Shown here: positions 51,429 to 61,225 of the stretch, in pieces
How the letters are laid out: each line of letters begins with the position of its first letter
Numbering within the stretch: the first letter of the stretch is position 1
From: Pseudomonas proteolytica
GTDB taxonomy: Bacteria; Pseudomonadota; Gammaproteobacteria; Pseudomonadales; Pseudomonadaceae
DNA length: 64,000 nucleotides
Direction of reading: 5' to 3'
NCBI RefSeq assembly: GCF_007858275.1
Contig: NZ_VFEV01000016.1
Span: 1-64,000 of the forward strand
Notes under the pieces: model-generated
What the model saw: the letters and a program-made list of their open reading frames with translations, nothing else
The model's database searches: none
What the model was told of the DNA's origin: nothing
Translations under genes and position numbers: made by a program

Positions 51429-51446
51429 CCGTCATGTGCAAGTCAT
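51429..51446 (+). promoter_or_regulatory. Second Pho-box-like site upstream of phnC
   Basis: CCGTCAT, four bases, AAGTCAT, again with an 11-base period, 33 bases after the first site. The second half is weaker. Confidence 0.5.
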
Positions 51447-51528
51447 AGGTCTGACACCTCCCGCGCCTACTGTCGTTTGAACTCAAACACAGCCATGGAA
51501 GGCTGTTCAAACCAAGACAGAGAAGCCC

Positions 51529-52362
51529 ATGACTCCCGCTATCCATGTCGATCACTTGAACAAGACCTTTTCGAAGAAAACCGCACTGGTCGATCTCGAA
51601 CTCACCATCGCTACGGGTGAGATGGTCGCGCTGATTGGTGCGTCCGGCTCCGGCAAGTCCACCTTGTTGCGCCATTTGGCGGGCCTGGCCTGTTGCGACA
51701 AAGGTAATGGCGGCAGCGTCAAGGTACTGGGCCGGGAGGTGCAGGCCAGTGGGCGGTTGAATGGCAGGGTGCGCAGGTTGCGGGCGGATATCGGTTATAT
51801 CTTCCAGCAGTTCAACCTGGTCAATCGCCTGAGTGTGATCGACAACGTGCTGCTCGGTTGCCTGGGCCGCATGCCGCGCTGGCGCGGCAACCTCGGGTTG
51901 TTCAATGCCGAGGAAAAGCAATGTGCCATGCATTCTTTGGCGCGGGTCGGCCTGGCGGACCTGGCCCAGCAGCGCGCCTCGACCCTGTCCGGCGGCCAGC
52001 AGCAGCGCGTGGCGATTGCCCGGGCGCTGACCCAGCGCGCCGAGGTGATTCTCGCCGATGAACCCATCGCCTCACTCGACCCGGAGTCGGCGCGCAAGGT
52101 CATGGAGATCCTCGCCGACATCAATCGCCGCGACGGCAAGACCGTCGTGGTGACTCTGCATCAAGTCGATTACGCCATGCGTTATTGCCCGCGTGCCGTG
52201 GCGCTCAAGGGTGGGCGCATTCATTTCGACGGGCAGGGCAGCGCAATGAGCAGCCAGTTTCTCAACGATCTGTACGGTGCCGATGTCGACACCAGTCTGA
52301 TGTTTTCCGACCAGTCCCGCCACGCCGAGTTGCCCCAGCGGCTGGCCCTGGCACGCGCTTGA
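51529..52362 (+). CDS. phnC: Phosphonate import ATP-binding protein PhnC
   Basis: ATPase of the PhnCDE phosphonate ABC importer. The protein has 277 residues: Walker [10 protein letters not shown] (about 37-45), PhnC-type [20 protein letters not shown], signature [15 protein letters not shown], Walker [17 protein letters not shown]. First gene of the phn operon, 115 bases after a Pho box. phnD follows after 32 bases. Confidence 0.97.
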   Translation: MTPAIHVDHLNKTFSKKTALVDLELTIATGEMVALIGASGSGKSTLLRHLAGLACCDKGNGGSVKVLGREVQASGRLNGRVRRLRADIGYIFQQFNLVNRLSVIDNVLLGCLGRMPRWRGNLGLFNAEEKQCAMHSLARVGLADLAQQRASTLSGGQQQRVAIARALTQRAEVILADEPIASLDPESARKVMEILADINRRDGKTVVVTLHQVDYAMRYCPRAVALKGGRIHFDGQGSAMSSQFLNDLYGADVDTSLMFSDQSRHAELPQRLALARA

Positions 52363-52394
52363 ACCCTTACTCACGAGCCACAGGAGCCTGTTCC

Positions 52395-53396
52395 ATGCTG
52401 AACCGTATCGGTCATGTTTTTCTATCTGCGGTGTTGTTGGCCAGTGTCGCCATGGGCAATGCCCAGGCTGCCGACAAGGCGATCAACTTCGGCATCATGT
52501 CCACCGAGTCTTCGCAGAACCTCAAGAGCATCTGGCAGCCATTTCTCGATGACATGCACAAGAAGACCGGCCTGACCATCAACGCCACCTTCGCCTCCGA
52601 CTATGCCGGCCTGATCCAGGGCATGCGTTTCAACAAGGTCGATGTGGCCTGGCTCGGCAACAAGGCGGCGATGGAAGCGGTGGACCGCTCCAACGGTGAG
52701 ATCTTCGCCCAGACCGCCGCCGCCAACGGTGCCGCCGGTTACTGGAGCCTGTTGATCGTGCGCAAGGACAGCCCCCTCAACTCCGTTGAAGACATGCTCA
52801 AGAACGCCAAGAACCTGACCTTCGGCAATGGCGACCCCAACTCCACCTCGGGCTATCTGGTGCCGGGCTACTACGTGTTCGCCAAGAACAACGTGGATGC
52901 CGCCACCGCCTTCAAGCGCACCCTCAACTCCAGCCATGAAGTCAACGCACTGAGCGTGGCCAAGGGGCAGTTGGACGTGGCCACCTTTAACACCGAAAGC
53001 TGGGACCGCCTTGAAGTGACCCAACCGGACAAGGCCGCGCAACTCAAGGTGATCTGGAAGTCGCCACTGATCCCCGCCGACCCGATGGTGTGGAGCAAGG
53101 CATTGACCGACAGCGAGAAAACCAAGATCCGTGAGTTCTTTGCCAATTACGGCGACACCGATGAAGAGAAGGCGGTGCTCAAGAACATGCAGCTGGGCAA
53201 GTTCCTCGCTTCCAACGACGACCAGTTGCTGCCGATCCGCCAACTGGAGCTGTTCAAGCAGCGCACCACGATCAGTGCCGACAGCAAGCTCGACGCCGCC
53301 GACAAGGCCAAGAAGCTGGCCGACATCGACGCTGACCTGGCCAAGCTGCAACAGCGCCTGACCGAGTTGGACAAGAAAACCGCGGCAAACAGCTAA
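52395..53396 (+). CDS. phnD: Phosphonate-binding protein PhnD
   Basis: Periplasmic binding protein of the importer, 333 residues with a signal peptide ending near MGNAQAADK (cleavage about residue 25). Family sequence: FGIMSTESSQNLKSIWQPFL, VDVAWLGNKAAMEAVDRSNG and GDPNSTSGYLVPGYYVF. ATG 52395 has AGGAG about nine bases upstream; a longer frame into phnC is overlap only. A REP-like element lies between it and phnE. Confidence 0.96.
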   Translation: MLNRIGHVFLSAVLLASVAMGNAQAADKAINFGIMSTESSQNLKSIWQPFLDDMHKKTGLTINATFASDYAGLIQGMRFNKVDVAWLGNKAAMEAVDRSNGEIFAQTAAANGAAGYWSLLIVRKDSPLNSVEDMLKNAKNLTFGNGDPNSTSGYLVPGYYVFAKNNVDAATAFKRTLNSSHEVNALSVAKGQLDVATFNTESWDRLEVTQPDKAAQLKVIWKSPLIPADPMVWSKALTDSEKTKIREFFANYGDTDEEKAVLKNMQLGKFLASNDDQLLPIRQLELFKQRTTISADSKLDAADKAKKLADIDADLAKLQQRLTELDKKTAANS

Positions 53397-53405
53397 CCCC
53401 CTGTG

Positions 53406-53517
53406 GGAACCGGGCCTATGTGGGAGCGGGCTTGCTCGCGAAAGCGGTGCATCAGTCGCTGGATGGGTTGAATGACACACCGCATTCGCCAGCAAGCCCA
53501 CACACAAACCCGGTTCC
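53406..53517. repeat. REP-like element between phnD and phnE
   Basis: Outer arms GGAACCGGG (53406-53414) and CCCGGTTCC (53509-53517). Inside are TGTGGGAGCGGGCTTGCTCG, the common REP of fluorescent pseudomonads, and a degenerate partner CGCCAGCAAGCCCACA. It belongs to a different family from the six REPINs above. Confidence 0.8.
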
Positions 53518-53538
53518 AACAATTATCGAGAGTGACCC

Positions 53539-54321
53539 ATGACTACGTTGCACGCTGAAGCCGTTGGCAAGCGCACCTGGCCGCAATACCTGGGCTGGGG
53601 CCTGTTCCTGGTGCTGTTGGCCTGGGCCTGGAAGGGCGCCGAGATGAACCCGCTGGCGCTGTATCGCGATTCGGGAAACATGGCGACCTTCGCTGCCGAC
53701 TTCTTCCCGCCTGACTTCCACGAATGGCGCTCTTACCTCAAGGAGATGATCGTCACCGTGCAAATCGCCCTCTGGGGCACGGTGCTGGCGATTGTCTGCT
53801 CGGTACCCCTGGGCATCCTCTGCGCCGACAACATCACCCCATGGTGGATTCACCAGCCGTTGCGCCGGGTGATGGACGCCTTCCGCTCGATCAACGAGAT
53901 GGTGTTCGCCATGTTGTTCGTGGTGGCGGTCGGCCTGGGTCCGTTTGCCGGCGTTCTGGCCTTGTGGATCAGCACCACCGGGGTCCTTGCAAAGTTGTTT
54001 GCCGAAGCGGTCGAAGCCATCGACCCAGGCCCGGTGGAAGGGGTGCGCGCCACCGGTGCCAGCGCCTTGCAGGAAGTGATCTACGGCGTGATCCCGCAAG
54101 TGATGCCGCTGTGGGTGAGCTACGCGCTCTACCGCTTCGAAGCCAATGTGCGCTCGGCAACGGTGGTGGGCATGGTCGGCGCCGGCGGGATCGGGGTGAT
54201 CCTGTGGGAGAACATCCGCGCCTTCCAGTTCGTCCAGACCTGTGCGGTGCTGCTGGTGATCATTGTGGTCGTGAGCCTGATCGACGTGCTGTCCCAACGC
54301 CTGCGCAAGCGGTTTATCTGA
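53539..54321 (+). CDS. phnE: Phosphonate ABC transporter permease PhnE
   Basis: Membrane subunit of the importer, 260 residues, about six helices. The ATPase-contact (EAA) loop is [20 protein letters not shown]. The permease is a single gene here; some bacteria carry two phnE genes. A 142-base gap with a REP element separates it from phnD. Confidence 0.96.
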   Translation: MTTLHAEAVGKRTWPQYLGWGLFLVLLAWAWKGAEMNPLALYRDSGNMATFAADFFPPDFHEWRSYLKEMIVTVQIALWGTVLAIVCSVPLGILCADNITPWWIHQPLRRVMDAFRSINEMVFAMLFVVAVGLGPFAGVLALWISTTGVLAKLFAEAVEAIDPGPVEGVRATGASALQEVIYGVIPQVMPLWVSYALYRFEANVRSATVVGMVGAGGIGVILWENIRAFQFVQTCAVLLVIIVVVSLIDVLSQRLRKRFI

Positions 54322-54356
54322 CTTCGGAGGGGTGCCTGAGGGCGCTTTTTTAAAGC

Positions 54357-55061
54357 ATGCAGTTGTCTAGACAAGATGAGCCGGTGTATCGCGAGCTCGC
54401 CGATATCCTGCGTCGCGAACTCAGCGACTACCAGGCCGGTGACTTCCTGCCGGGCGAGGTGCAATTGGCTGAACGTTTTGGCGTCAACCGCCACACGCTG
54501 CGTCGGGCCATTGATGAGTTGGTGTTCGAAGGCAGCCTGCTGCGTCAGCAGGGCAAGGGCACGCAAGTGCTGGACCGGCCGCTGATCTACCCGATGGGCG
54601 CCGACACCGCCTACAGCCAATCACTGTCGGCCCAGGGCCACGGGGTGCAGGCGCTGTTGCTCAAGCGCCGTTATTGCTACGCCAGCCGTGACGAAGCGCA
54701 GCATCTGGGGATCGCCGAGATGGCGCCGATGATCGAGCTGCAAACCCTGCGCAAACTTGACCAGCAGCCGGTCAGCCTGATCCGCCATCGCTACTGCGCC
54801 AGCCATGCGCCGCTGCTGGCTGACTACAACGGCGGCTCCCTGCGCCAATACCTGCGCGAGCGTGACCTGCCGCTGACCCGCACCCAGAGCCTGATCGGTG
54901 CGCGCCTGCCCAACCGTGATGAAGCTGCGCTGCTGATGATGCCCCGGCACTTGCCAGCCTTGACCGTATTCACCCTTTCCCGCGATCGCGATGGCCGCCC
55001 GGTGGAGCTGGCGCAGTCCACCAGCCGTTCGGATCGCTTCCAGTACCAGGTGCTGACCTGA
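54357..55061 (+). CDS. phnF: Phosphonate operon regulator PhnF (GntR/HutC family)
   Basis: Transcription factor of 234 residues: a GntR winged helix-turn-helix (about 10-75, LPGEVQLAERFGVNRHTLRR) and a C-terminal UTRA ligand-binding domain. Members of this family repress transport or lyase genes until a ligand binds. ATG 54357 lacks a good ribosome site. The start region contains the perfect palindrome TTGTCTAGACAA, so self-control is likely. The stop overlaps the region before phnG. Confidence 0.93.
   Translation: MQLSRQDEPVYRELADILRRELSDYQAGDFLPGEVQLAERFGVNRHTLRRAIDELVFEGSLLRQQGKGTQVLDRPLIYPMGADTAYSQSLSAQGHGVQALLLKRRYCYASRDEAQHLGIAEMAPMIELQTLRKLDQQPVSLIRHRYCASHAPLLADYNGGSLRQYLRERDLPLTRTQSLIGARLPNRDEAALLMMPRHLPALTVFTLSRDRDGRPVELAQSTSRSDRFQYQVLT
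54363..54374. promoter_or_regulatory. Palindromic operator at the start of phnF
   Basis: TTGTCTAGACAA, a perfect 12-base palindrome over codons 3-6 of phnF. It contains GTCTAGAC, matching the HutC-subfamily pattern GTxTAxAC, so PhnF is the likely binder. Confidence 0.65.
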
Positions 55062-55072
55062 TGGAGAGTTTG

Positions 55073-55510
55073 ATGAGCCTGTCCCCGCGTCAACACTGGA
55101 TCGGCGTGCTTGCCCGCGCCCTTCGCAGTGAACTGATCCCCCACGAAGCGGCCCTGCGCGACGCCGATTACCAACTGATCCGTGCCCCGGAAATCGGCAT
55201 GACCCTGGTACGCGGGCGCATGGGCGGCAATGGCGCACCGTTCAACGTCGGCGAAATGAGCGTGACCCGTTGCGTGGTACGCCTGGCCGATGGGCGCACC
55301 GGCTACAGCTACCTCGCAGGGCGCGACAAAGTGCATGCCGAACTGGCGGCCCTGGCCGATGCCCATCTGCAAAGCGCGCAGCCGAGCCAGTGGCTCAGTG
55401 ATTTGATCGACGCACTGGCCAACGCCCAGGCCCGGCGCCGTGCGCAAAAAGAAGCCGATACCGCCGCCACCAAGGTCGAGTTCTTCACCCTGGTGCGAGG
55501 AGAAAACTGA
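55073..55510 (+). CDS. phnG: C-P lyase subunit PhnG
   Basis: Subunit of the PhnGHIJ core complex that converts alkylphosphonates to phosphoribosyl cyclic phosphate. The protein has 145 residues with family sequence RQHWIGVLARALRSELIPHE, RAPEIGMTLVRGRMGGNGAP and FNVGEMSVTRCVVRL. ATG 55073 has GGAG six bases upstream; ATG 55061 in frame overlaps the phnF stop and is the alternative. The stop overlaps phnH. Confidence 0.95.
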   Translation: MSLSPRQHWIGVLARALRSELIPHEAALRDADYQLIRAPEIGMTLVRGRMGGNGAPFNVGEMSVTRCVVRLADGRTGYSYLAGRDKVHAELAALADAHLQSAQPSQWLSDLIDALANAQARRRAQKEADTAATKVEFFTLVRGEN

Positions 55511-56100
55511 TGAATGCTCAATTATTGCAACCGGCGTTTGTCGATCCGGTGCTGGATGCCCAACGCAGCTTTCGCGCAGCGCTCAAGGCCTTGGCCGAAC
55601 CGGGCTTGATCCAGCCGCTGTCCACGGCCCCGCATCTCGAAGGCCTGGCGCCGGCCACCTACGCCTTGTGCCTGGGGCTGCTGGATGCAGACACGCCGTT
55701 GTGGCTGGCCCCGGGCTTCGATACGCCGCTGATCCGCGCCAACTTGGCCTTCCACTGTGGCTGCCCGCTGGCCGTGCGCCGCGAAGACGCGGTGTTCGCC
55801 TTGTTGGGGGAGCACGACTTGCTCGACCTGAGCGGCTTCGACCACGGCAATGACCGTTATCCCGACCAGTCGTGCACCTTGCTGGTCCAGTTGAGTGACC
55901 TCGATAGCGGGCGCGGCCTGAACTGGAGCGGCCCGGGCATCCAGGCCGGGCGCCAGGTCAACCTGCCGTTGCCCCAGGCGTTCTGGCTGGAACGCCTGCG
56001 TCGCGAGGCGTTCCCCCGAGGCCTGGACGTGCTGTTCTGCGCCGGCCACCACCTGCTCGGTTTACCCCGCAGCACCCGCATCGCAGAGGAGTGTGCCTGA
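55510..56100 (+). CDS. phnH: C-P lyase subunit PhnH
   Basis: Core complex subunit of 196 residues with family sequence FVDPVLDAQRSFRAALKALA near the start and a middle GLDTPL-like segment (APGFDTPLIRANLAFHCGCP). It overlaps phnG by one base (TGATG) and phnI by one base. Confidence 0.95.
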   Translation: MNAQLLQPAFVDPVLDAQRSFRAALKALAEPGLIQPLSTAPHLEGLAPATYALCLGLLDADTPLWLAPGFDTPLIRANLAFHCGCPLAVRREDAVFALLGEHDLLDLSGFDHGNDRYPDQSCTLLVQLSDLDSGRGLNWSGPGIQAGRQVNLPLPQAFWLERLRREAFPRGLDVLFCAGHHLLGLPRSTRIAEECA

Positions 56101-57176
56101 TGTACGTAGCCGTCAAGGGTGGCGAACAGGCCATCGACAATGCCCACCGCCTGCTGGCGAAAAAACGCCGGGGCGATACCGCGATTCCCGAACTGAGTGT
56201 GGAGCAGATCCGCCAGCAGCTGCCGCTGGCCGTTGCGCGGGTGATGACCGAAGGCTCGCTGTACGACGAAGAACTGGCCGCACTGGCAATCAAGCAAGCG
56301 GCGGGGGACCTGGTGGAAGCGATCTTCCTGTTGCGCGCCTATCGCACCACGTTGCCGCGCTTCAGCCCCAGCCTGCCGATCGACACCGCGCAGATGCAGC
56401 TCAGCCGGCGTTTGTCCGCAACCTTCAAGGACGTGCCCGGCGGCCAATTGCTTGGCCCCACGTTCGACTACACCCACCGCCTGCTGGATTTTGCGCTGCT
56501 GGCCGAAGGTGAGTATCCAGGCCCGGAAACCAGCGCCCAAGCACGGGTTGAAGCGTGCCCACGCGTACTGGGGTTGTTGGCCAAAGAAGGCTTGATCAAG
56601 AACGAAGCCGACGACGATGCCCGCGTTGCCGATATCACCCGCGACCCGCTGGAGTTCCCTGCCAGCCGCGCCGAGCGCCTGCAAGCCCTGGCCCGTGGCG
56701 ATGAGGGGTTTCTGTTGGCGCTGGGTTATTCGACCCAGCGCGGCTATGGGCGCAATCACCCTTTTGCCGGGGAAATTCGCATCGGTGACGTAGAGGTGTG
56801 GATCGATCCCGAGGAACTGGGTTTTCCCATCTGCCTGGGCAGCATCGAAGTCACCGAGTGCGAGATGGTCAACCAGTTTGTCGGCTCGGCCACTGAGCTG
56901 GCGCAGTTCACCCGTGGCTACGGCCTGGCGTTCGGGCATGCCGAGCGTAAGGCCATGGGCATGGCGCTGGTGGACCGCTCGCTGCGCGCCGAAGAGTTCA
57001 ACGAAGAGGTGGTGTCGCCGGCCCAACGTGAAGAGTTTGTGCTGGCCCACTGCGACAACGTCGAGGCCGCTGGTTTTGTCTCGCACCTCAAATTGCCTCA
57101 CTACGTGGACTTCCAGGCCGAACTGGAGCTGATCCGCAAACTGCGCCAACCGGCTGAGGGTTCCCGCGATGAATGA
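56100..57176 (+). CDS. phnI: C-P lyase subunit PhnI
   Basis: Core subunit of 358 residues that joins the phosphonate to ribose by displacing adenine from ATP, together with PhnG, H and L. Family start YVAVKGGEQAIDNAHRLLAK is clear, as are LSVEQIRQQLPLAVARVMTE and LALGYSTQRGYGRNHPFAGE. ATG 56100 was chosen; GTG 56091 would add three residues. It overlaps phnJ by eight bases. Confidence 0.97.
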   Translation: MYVAVKGGEQAIDNAHRLLAKKRRGDTAIPELSVEQIRQQLPLAVARVMTEGSLYDEELAALAIKQAAGDLVEAIFLLRAYRTTLPRFSPSLPIDTAQMQLSRRLSATFKDVPGGQLLGPTFDYTHRLLDFALLAEGEYPGPETSAQARVEACPRVLGLLAKEGLIKNEADDDARVADITRDPLEFPASRAERLQALARGDEGFLLALGYSTQRGYGRNHPFAGEIRIGDVEVWIDPEELGFPICLGSIEVTECEMVNQFVGSATELAQFTRGYGLAFGHAERKAMGMALVDRSLRAEEFNEEVVSPAQREEFVLAHCDNVEAAGFVSHLKLPHYVDFQAELELIRKLRQPAEGSRDE

Positions 57177-58035
57177 CATGACCCAGATACCCGCACGTGA
57201 TCCGGCCTACAACTTCGCCTACCTCGACGAACAGACCAAACGCATGATCCGTCGCGCCTTACTCAAGGCCGTGGCAATCCCGGGTTACCAGGTGCCATTC
57301 GGTGGCCGCGAGATGCCGCTGCCCTACGGCTGGGGCACCGGCGGCATGCAATTGACCGCGGCAATCCTGGGCGCTGAGGACGTGCTCAAAGTCATCGACC
57401 AGGGCGCCGACGACACCACCAACGCCGTGTCCATTCGCCGTTTTTTTGCGCGCACCGCCGGCATCGCCACTACCGAGGCCACCCCCGAGGCGACGGTGAT
57501 CCAGACCCGCCACCGCATCCCCGAAACGCCGTTGCAGGCCGGGCAGATCATGGTCTATCAGGTGCCGATCCCCGAGCCGCTGCGTTTTATCGAGCCCTCG
57601 GAAACCGAGACCCGCACCATGCATGCCCTCAATGACTACGGGGTGATGCACGTAAAGCTCTACGAAGATATCGCCACCTTTGGCCATATCGCCACGGCCT
57701 ATGCCTACCCGGTGATGGTCGACGAACGCTATGTGATGGACCCCTCGCCAATCCCCAAATTCGACAACCCCAAACTCGACATGAGTCCGGCGCTGATGCT
57801 GTTCGGTGCCGGTCGCGAAAAGCGCCTGTACGCGGTGCCGCCGTACACCCAGGTCAGCAGCCTGGACTTCGAGGATCACCCGTTCGAAGTGCAGAAGTGG
57901 CAACACTGCTGTGCGATCTGTGGCAGCCACGAATCATTCCTCGACGAGCTGATTCTGGATGACGCCGGCACCCAGAGTTTCGTGTGTTCCGACACCTGGT
58001 ATTGCGCCCAACGGGTCAAGGAGAACAACCAGTGA
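57169..58035 (+). CDS. phnJ: Radical SAM C-P lyase PhnJ
   Basis: Enzyme that cuts the carbon-phosphorus bond using an iron-sulfur cluster and S-adenosylmethionine. The protein has 288 residues. The cysteine set is intact: HCCAICGSHESFLDE, followed by SFVCSDTWYCAQRV. These match the cluster ligands and the catalytic cysteine known in E. coli PhnJ. The stop overlaps the phnK start (GTGA). Confidence 0.98.
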   Translation: MNDMTQIPARDPAYNFAYLDEQTKRMIRRALLKAVAIPGYQVPFGGREMPLPYGWGTGGMQLTAAILGAEDVLKVIDQGADDTTNAVSIRRFFARTAGIATTEATPEATVIQTRHRIPETPLQAGQIMVYQVPIPEPLRFIEPSETETRTMHALNDYGVMHVKLYEDIATFGHIATAYAYPVMVDERYVMDPSPIPKFDNPKLDMSPALMLFGAGREKRLYAVPPYTQVSSLDFEDHPFEVQKWQHCCAICGSHESFLDELILDDAGTQSFVCSDTWYCAQRVKENNQ

Positions 58036-58805
58036 GCCAGCCTTTATTGCAAGTACGTGACCTGTCCCTGTTGTACGGCCCGCAGAAGGGTTGCCAGGGC
58101 GTGAGCTTTGATCTGTACCCCGGCGAAGTACTGGGGATTGTCGGCGAGTCCGGCTCGGGCAAATCCACCTTGCTCTCGCTGTTGAGCGGGCGCTTGCCGC
58201 CCCAGGCCGGCAGCATCGGTTATCGGAGCAAGGAGGGCGAATGGCTGGACCTGTACAGCGCCAGCGAAGCCGAACGCCGCACTTTGCTGCGCACCGAATG
58301 GGGCTTTGTCGAGCAGAACCCCCGCGACGGCCTGCGCATGGGCGTTTCGGCTGGCGCCAACATCGGCGAGCGCTTGATGGCCCAGGGTGTGCGCAGCTAC
58401 CAGCAACTGCGCGGCGCCGGCCTGGATTGGCTGGGCCAGGTGGAAATCGACCCGCAACGTATCGACGACTTGCCGCGCACCTTCTCCGGCGGTATGCAGC
58501 AGCGCCTGCAAATCGCCCGCAACCTCGTCTCCAGCCCGCGCCTGGTGTTTATGGATGAACCCACTGGCGGCCTCGACGTGTCGGTGCAGGCGCGCTTGCT
58601 CGACTTGTTGCGCGGCCTGGTGCGCGAGCTGGACCTGGCGGTGGTGATCGTCACTCACGACCTGGCCGTTGCGCGTCTGCTGGCCGACCGCCTGATGGTG
58701 ATGCGCCGTTCACGGGTGGTGGAAACCGGCTTGACCGACCAGATCCTCGACGATCCACAGCATACTTACTCCCAACTGCTGGTGTCTTCGGTATTGCAGC
58801 CATGA
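58032..58805 (+). CDS. phnK: C-P lyase ABC-type ATPase PhnK
   Basis: ABC-type ATPase that binds the C-P lyase core and is not a transporter. The protein has 257 residues: Walker [10 protein letters not shown], signature [16 protein letters not shown], Walker [20 protein letters not shown] 58032 overlaps the phnJ stop. Overlaps phnL by four bases. Confidence 0.96.
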   Translation: MSQPLLQVRDLSLLYGPQKGCQGVSFDLYPGEVLGIVGESGSGKSTLLSLLSGRLPPQAGSIGYRSKEGEWLDLYSASEAERRTLLRTEWGFVEQNPRDGLRMGVSAGANIGERLMAQGVRSYQQLRGAGLDWLGQVEIDPQRIDDLPRTFSGGMQQRLQIARNLVSSPRLVFMDEPTGGLDVSVQARLLDLLRGLVRELDLAVVIVTHDLAVARLLADRLMVMRRSRVVETGLTDQILDDPQHTYSQLLVSSVLQP

Positions 58806-59524
58806 TGAATACGTTGATTGAGGTCCGAGACCTGTCGAAAACCTTCACCTTGCACCAGCAGAACGGCGTGGTGCTGAACGTGCTGCGCGGGGTGGATTTC
58901 AGTGTGCAGGGCGGTGAGTGCCTGGTACTCCACGGCCAGTCCGGTGCCGGTAAAAGCACCTTGCTGCGCACCCTGTACGGCAACTACCTGCCTGCGGGCG
59001 GCAGTATTCGCATCTGCCACGACGGGCAATGGCTGGAACTGGTGGGCGCACAACCCCGGGACATTCTCCAGGTACGCCAGCAGACCCTGGGCTATGTCAG
59101 CCAGTTCTTGCGGGTGATCCCACGGGTGGCGTGCCTGGATGTGGTAATGGAACCGGCACTGGCCCGTGGTTGGCTGAAACCTCAGGCCCAGGCGCGGGCC
59201 GAGCACTTGCTGGCGCGCCTGAATATCCCGCAGCGCCTTTGGCAACTGGCGCCGGGTACGTTCTCTGGTGGCGAGCAGCAGCGGGTCAATATCGCCCGCG
59301 GCTTTATGGTGGCCTGGCCGGTGATGTTGCTGGACGAACCGACGGCTTCCCTGGATGACAGCAACCGCCAGGTTGTTCTGGAACTGATGAACGAAGCCAA
59401 GGCCGGCGGTGCCGCACTGATCGGCATCTTCCATGACCGCGCCGCCCGTGAAGCGGTGGCCGACCGTCATTTGGACATGACACCTGCCCATCAAGCCGAA
59501 GAGGACTACGCCCATGCCCGTTGA
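58802..59524 (+). CDS. phnL: C-P lyase ABC-type ATPase PhnL
   Basis: Second ABC-type ATPase, 240 residues, needed for the first step with PhnGHI. Walker [10 protein letters not shown], signature [15 protein letters not shown], Walker [17 protein letters not shown]. It overlaps phnK by four bases and phnM by eleven. Confidence 0.96.
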   Translation: MMNTLIEVRDLSKTFTLHQQNGVVLNVLRGVDFSVQGGECLVLHGQSGAGKSTLLRTLYGNYLPAGGSIRICHDGQWLELVGAQPRDILQVRQQTLGYVSQFLRVIPRVACLDVVMEPALARGWLKPQAQARAEHLLARLNIPQRLWQLAPGTFSGGEQQRVNIARGFMVAWPVMLLDEPTASLDDSNRQVVLELMNEAKAGGAALIGIFHDRAAREAVADRHLDMTPAHQAEEDYAHAR

Positions 59525-60659
59525 ACAGATCCTCAGCAATGCCCGGTTGGTCACGGCTGATCGTGTATTTCTCGGCAGCGTGGTGTTGCGTGACGGGATG
59601 ATCGTCGACCTCGCCGAAGGCCGCAGCCAGTTGCCCCAGGCCCAGGACCTGGGCGGAGATTTCCTGCTGCCGGGGCTGGTGGAGTTGCACACCGACAACC
59701 TGGAAAAGCACATGACCCCACGGCCCGGCGTGGACTGGCCGTCGACTTCGGCGGTGCTCAGCCATGACGCGCAGATCATCGCCGCCGGCATCACCACGGT
59801 GTTCGACGCGGTGTCCATCGGCGACGTCAATCCCAGGGGCAATCGCATGCAGAAACTGCCGGCGATGCTCAATGCCATTGCCTCGGCGCAAGAAGCCGGT
59901 CTGACCCGCGCCGAACACCGCCTGCACCTGCGTTGCGAGCTGTGCCACCCGGATACCTTGAGCGTGTTCCGTGACCTGGTGGAAAACCCGTTGGTGCAAC
60001 TGGTGTCGGTGATGGACCACTCACCGGGCCAGCGCCAGTTTGTGCTGGAGTCCAAGTACCGTGAGTACTACATGGGCAAGTACCACCTGAACGACGAGAC
60101 CATGGACGCGTTTATCGTGCTGCAAATGGCTAACTCCAAGGCCTACAGCGAGCGTTACCGTGCCGCGATTGTCGAGCATTGCCTGGCGCGTGGCCTGTCG
60201 GTGGCCAGCCATGACGACGCGACCCTGGCCCATGTCGAGGAGTCGGCGCGCTACGGCATGAGCATCGCGGAATTCCCCACCACCCTGGAAGCCGCGCGCG
60301 GTTGCAGGCAACTTGGGATGAACGTGCTGATGGGCGCACCGAACGTGGTGCGTGGCGGGTCGCACTCGGGTAATGTGGCCGCCGCCGGCCTGGCCGCCGA
60401 AGGATTGCTGGATATACTTTCTAGTGACTATTACCCCGCCAGCCTGCTACAGGCGGCGTTCGTCCTGGCCGATCAGCAGGATGGCGGCGATCTTTCGCGC
60501 GCGGTCAGGATGATCAGCCAGGCTCCGGCACGTGCTGCGGGCTTGCATGATCGTGGTGAAATTGCCATTGGCCTGCGGGCGGACCTGGTGCAAGCTCGCA
60601 GCCGTGAAGGGCTGCCAGTGGTCCAACAAGTCTGGCGACAAGCCAAGAGGGTGTTTTGA
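59514..60659 (+). CDS. phnM: Triphosphate diphosphohydrolase PhnM
   Basis: Metal-dependent amidohydrolase-fold enzyme that removes pyrophosphate from the ribosyl triphosphonate before PhnJ acts. The protein has 381 residues. Metal-site sequences: [16 protein letters not shown], a histidine in [11 protein letters not shown], and [19 protein letters not shown]. The last base is shared with the phnN start. Confidence 0.97.
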   Translation: MPVEQILSNARLVTADRVFLGSVVLRDGMIVDLAEGRSQLPQAQDLGGDFLLPGLVELHTDNLEKHMTPRPGVDWPSTSAVLSHDAQIIAAGITTVFDAVSIGDVNPRGNRMQKLPAMLNAIASAQEAGLTRAEHRLHLRCELCHPDTLSVFRDLVENPLVQLVSVMDHSPGQRQFVLESKYREYYMGKYHLNDETMDAFIVLQMANSKAYSERYRAAIVEHCLARGLSVASHDDATLAHVEESARYGMSIAEFPTTLEAARGCRQLGMNVLMGAPNVVRGGSHSGNVAAAGLAAEGLLDILSSDYYPASLLQAAFVLADQQDGGDLSRAVRMISQAPARAAGLHDRGEIAIGLRADLVQARSREGLPVVQQVWRQAKRVF

Positions 60660-61225
60660 TGGCGGGCAGGTTGATCTATCTCATCGGGCCATCGGGTTCG
60701 GGCAAGGACAGCCTGTTGGATGCCGCGCGTGCGCCATTGGCCGAGCGCGGCTGCCGTATTGTGCGGCGGGTCATCACCCGTTCTGCGGAAGCGGTGGGCG
60801 AGGCCGCCCAGGGCGTAAGCCCCGCGCAATTCGCGACACTGCAAGCCGAGGGCGGCTTTGCCCTCAGTTGGCAGGCCAATGGTTTGTCTTATGGCATTCC
60901 ACGGCAGATCGACGACTGGCTGGCGGCCGGCGACGATGTGCTGGTCAATGGCTCCCGTGGGCACCTGGCGCAAACCCGCGCGCGTTATCCAACGCTGTTG
61001 GTGGTGCTGTTGACGGTGGACCAGGCGGTGTTGCGCCAACGCTTGCTGGCGCGGGGCCGTGAGTCGGTGGCAGAAATCGACGCACGCCTGGCCCGCAACG
61101 CACAGTTCAGCGACAGCCTGAAGGCCGCGCCCGGGGTGTTCCTGCTGGATAACTCCGGGCCGTTGGCGCACACCGTCGCCCGGTTGCTCGATTGTCTGCA
61201 GCCGGGGCATTCGGCATGCGCCTGA
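60659..61225 (+). CDS. phnN: Ribose 1,5-bisphosphate phosphokinase PhnN
   Basis: Kinase that makes PRPP from ribose 1,5-bisphosphate, the end of the C-P lyase route. The protein has 188 residues with P loop GPSGSGKDS at about 9-17 and a guanylate-kinase-like fold (RRVITRSAEAVGEAAQGVSP). It overlaps phnM by one base and phnP by ten. Confidence 0.95.
   Translation: MAGRLIYLIGPSGSGKDSLLDAARAPLAERGCRIVRRVITRSAEAVGEAAQGVSPAQFATLQAEGGFALSWQANGLSYGIPRQIDDWLAAGDDVLVNGSRGHLAQTRARYPTLLVVLLTVDQAVLRQRLLARGRESVAEIDARLARNAQFSDSLKAAPGVFLLDNSGPLAHTVARLLDCLQPGHSACA

Larger units (their letters stand above)
51222..51528. other. Intergenic stretch before phnC
   Basis: 307 bases without a gene. It holds the terminator above, a REP-like remnant (GGCCAGCTCCCACA near 51358-51371), two Pho-box-like sites (51396-51413 and 51429-51446) and a small inverted repeat GTTTGA-AC-TCAAAC (51475-51488). 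Confidence 0.8.
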
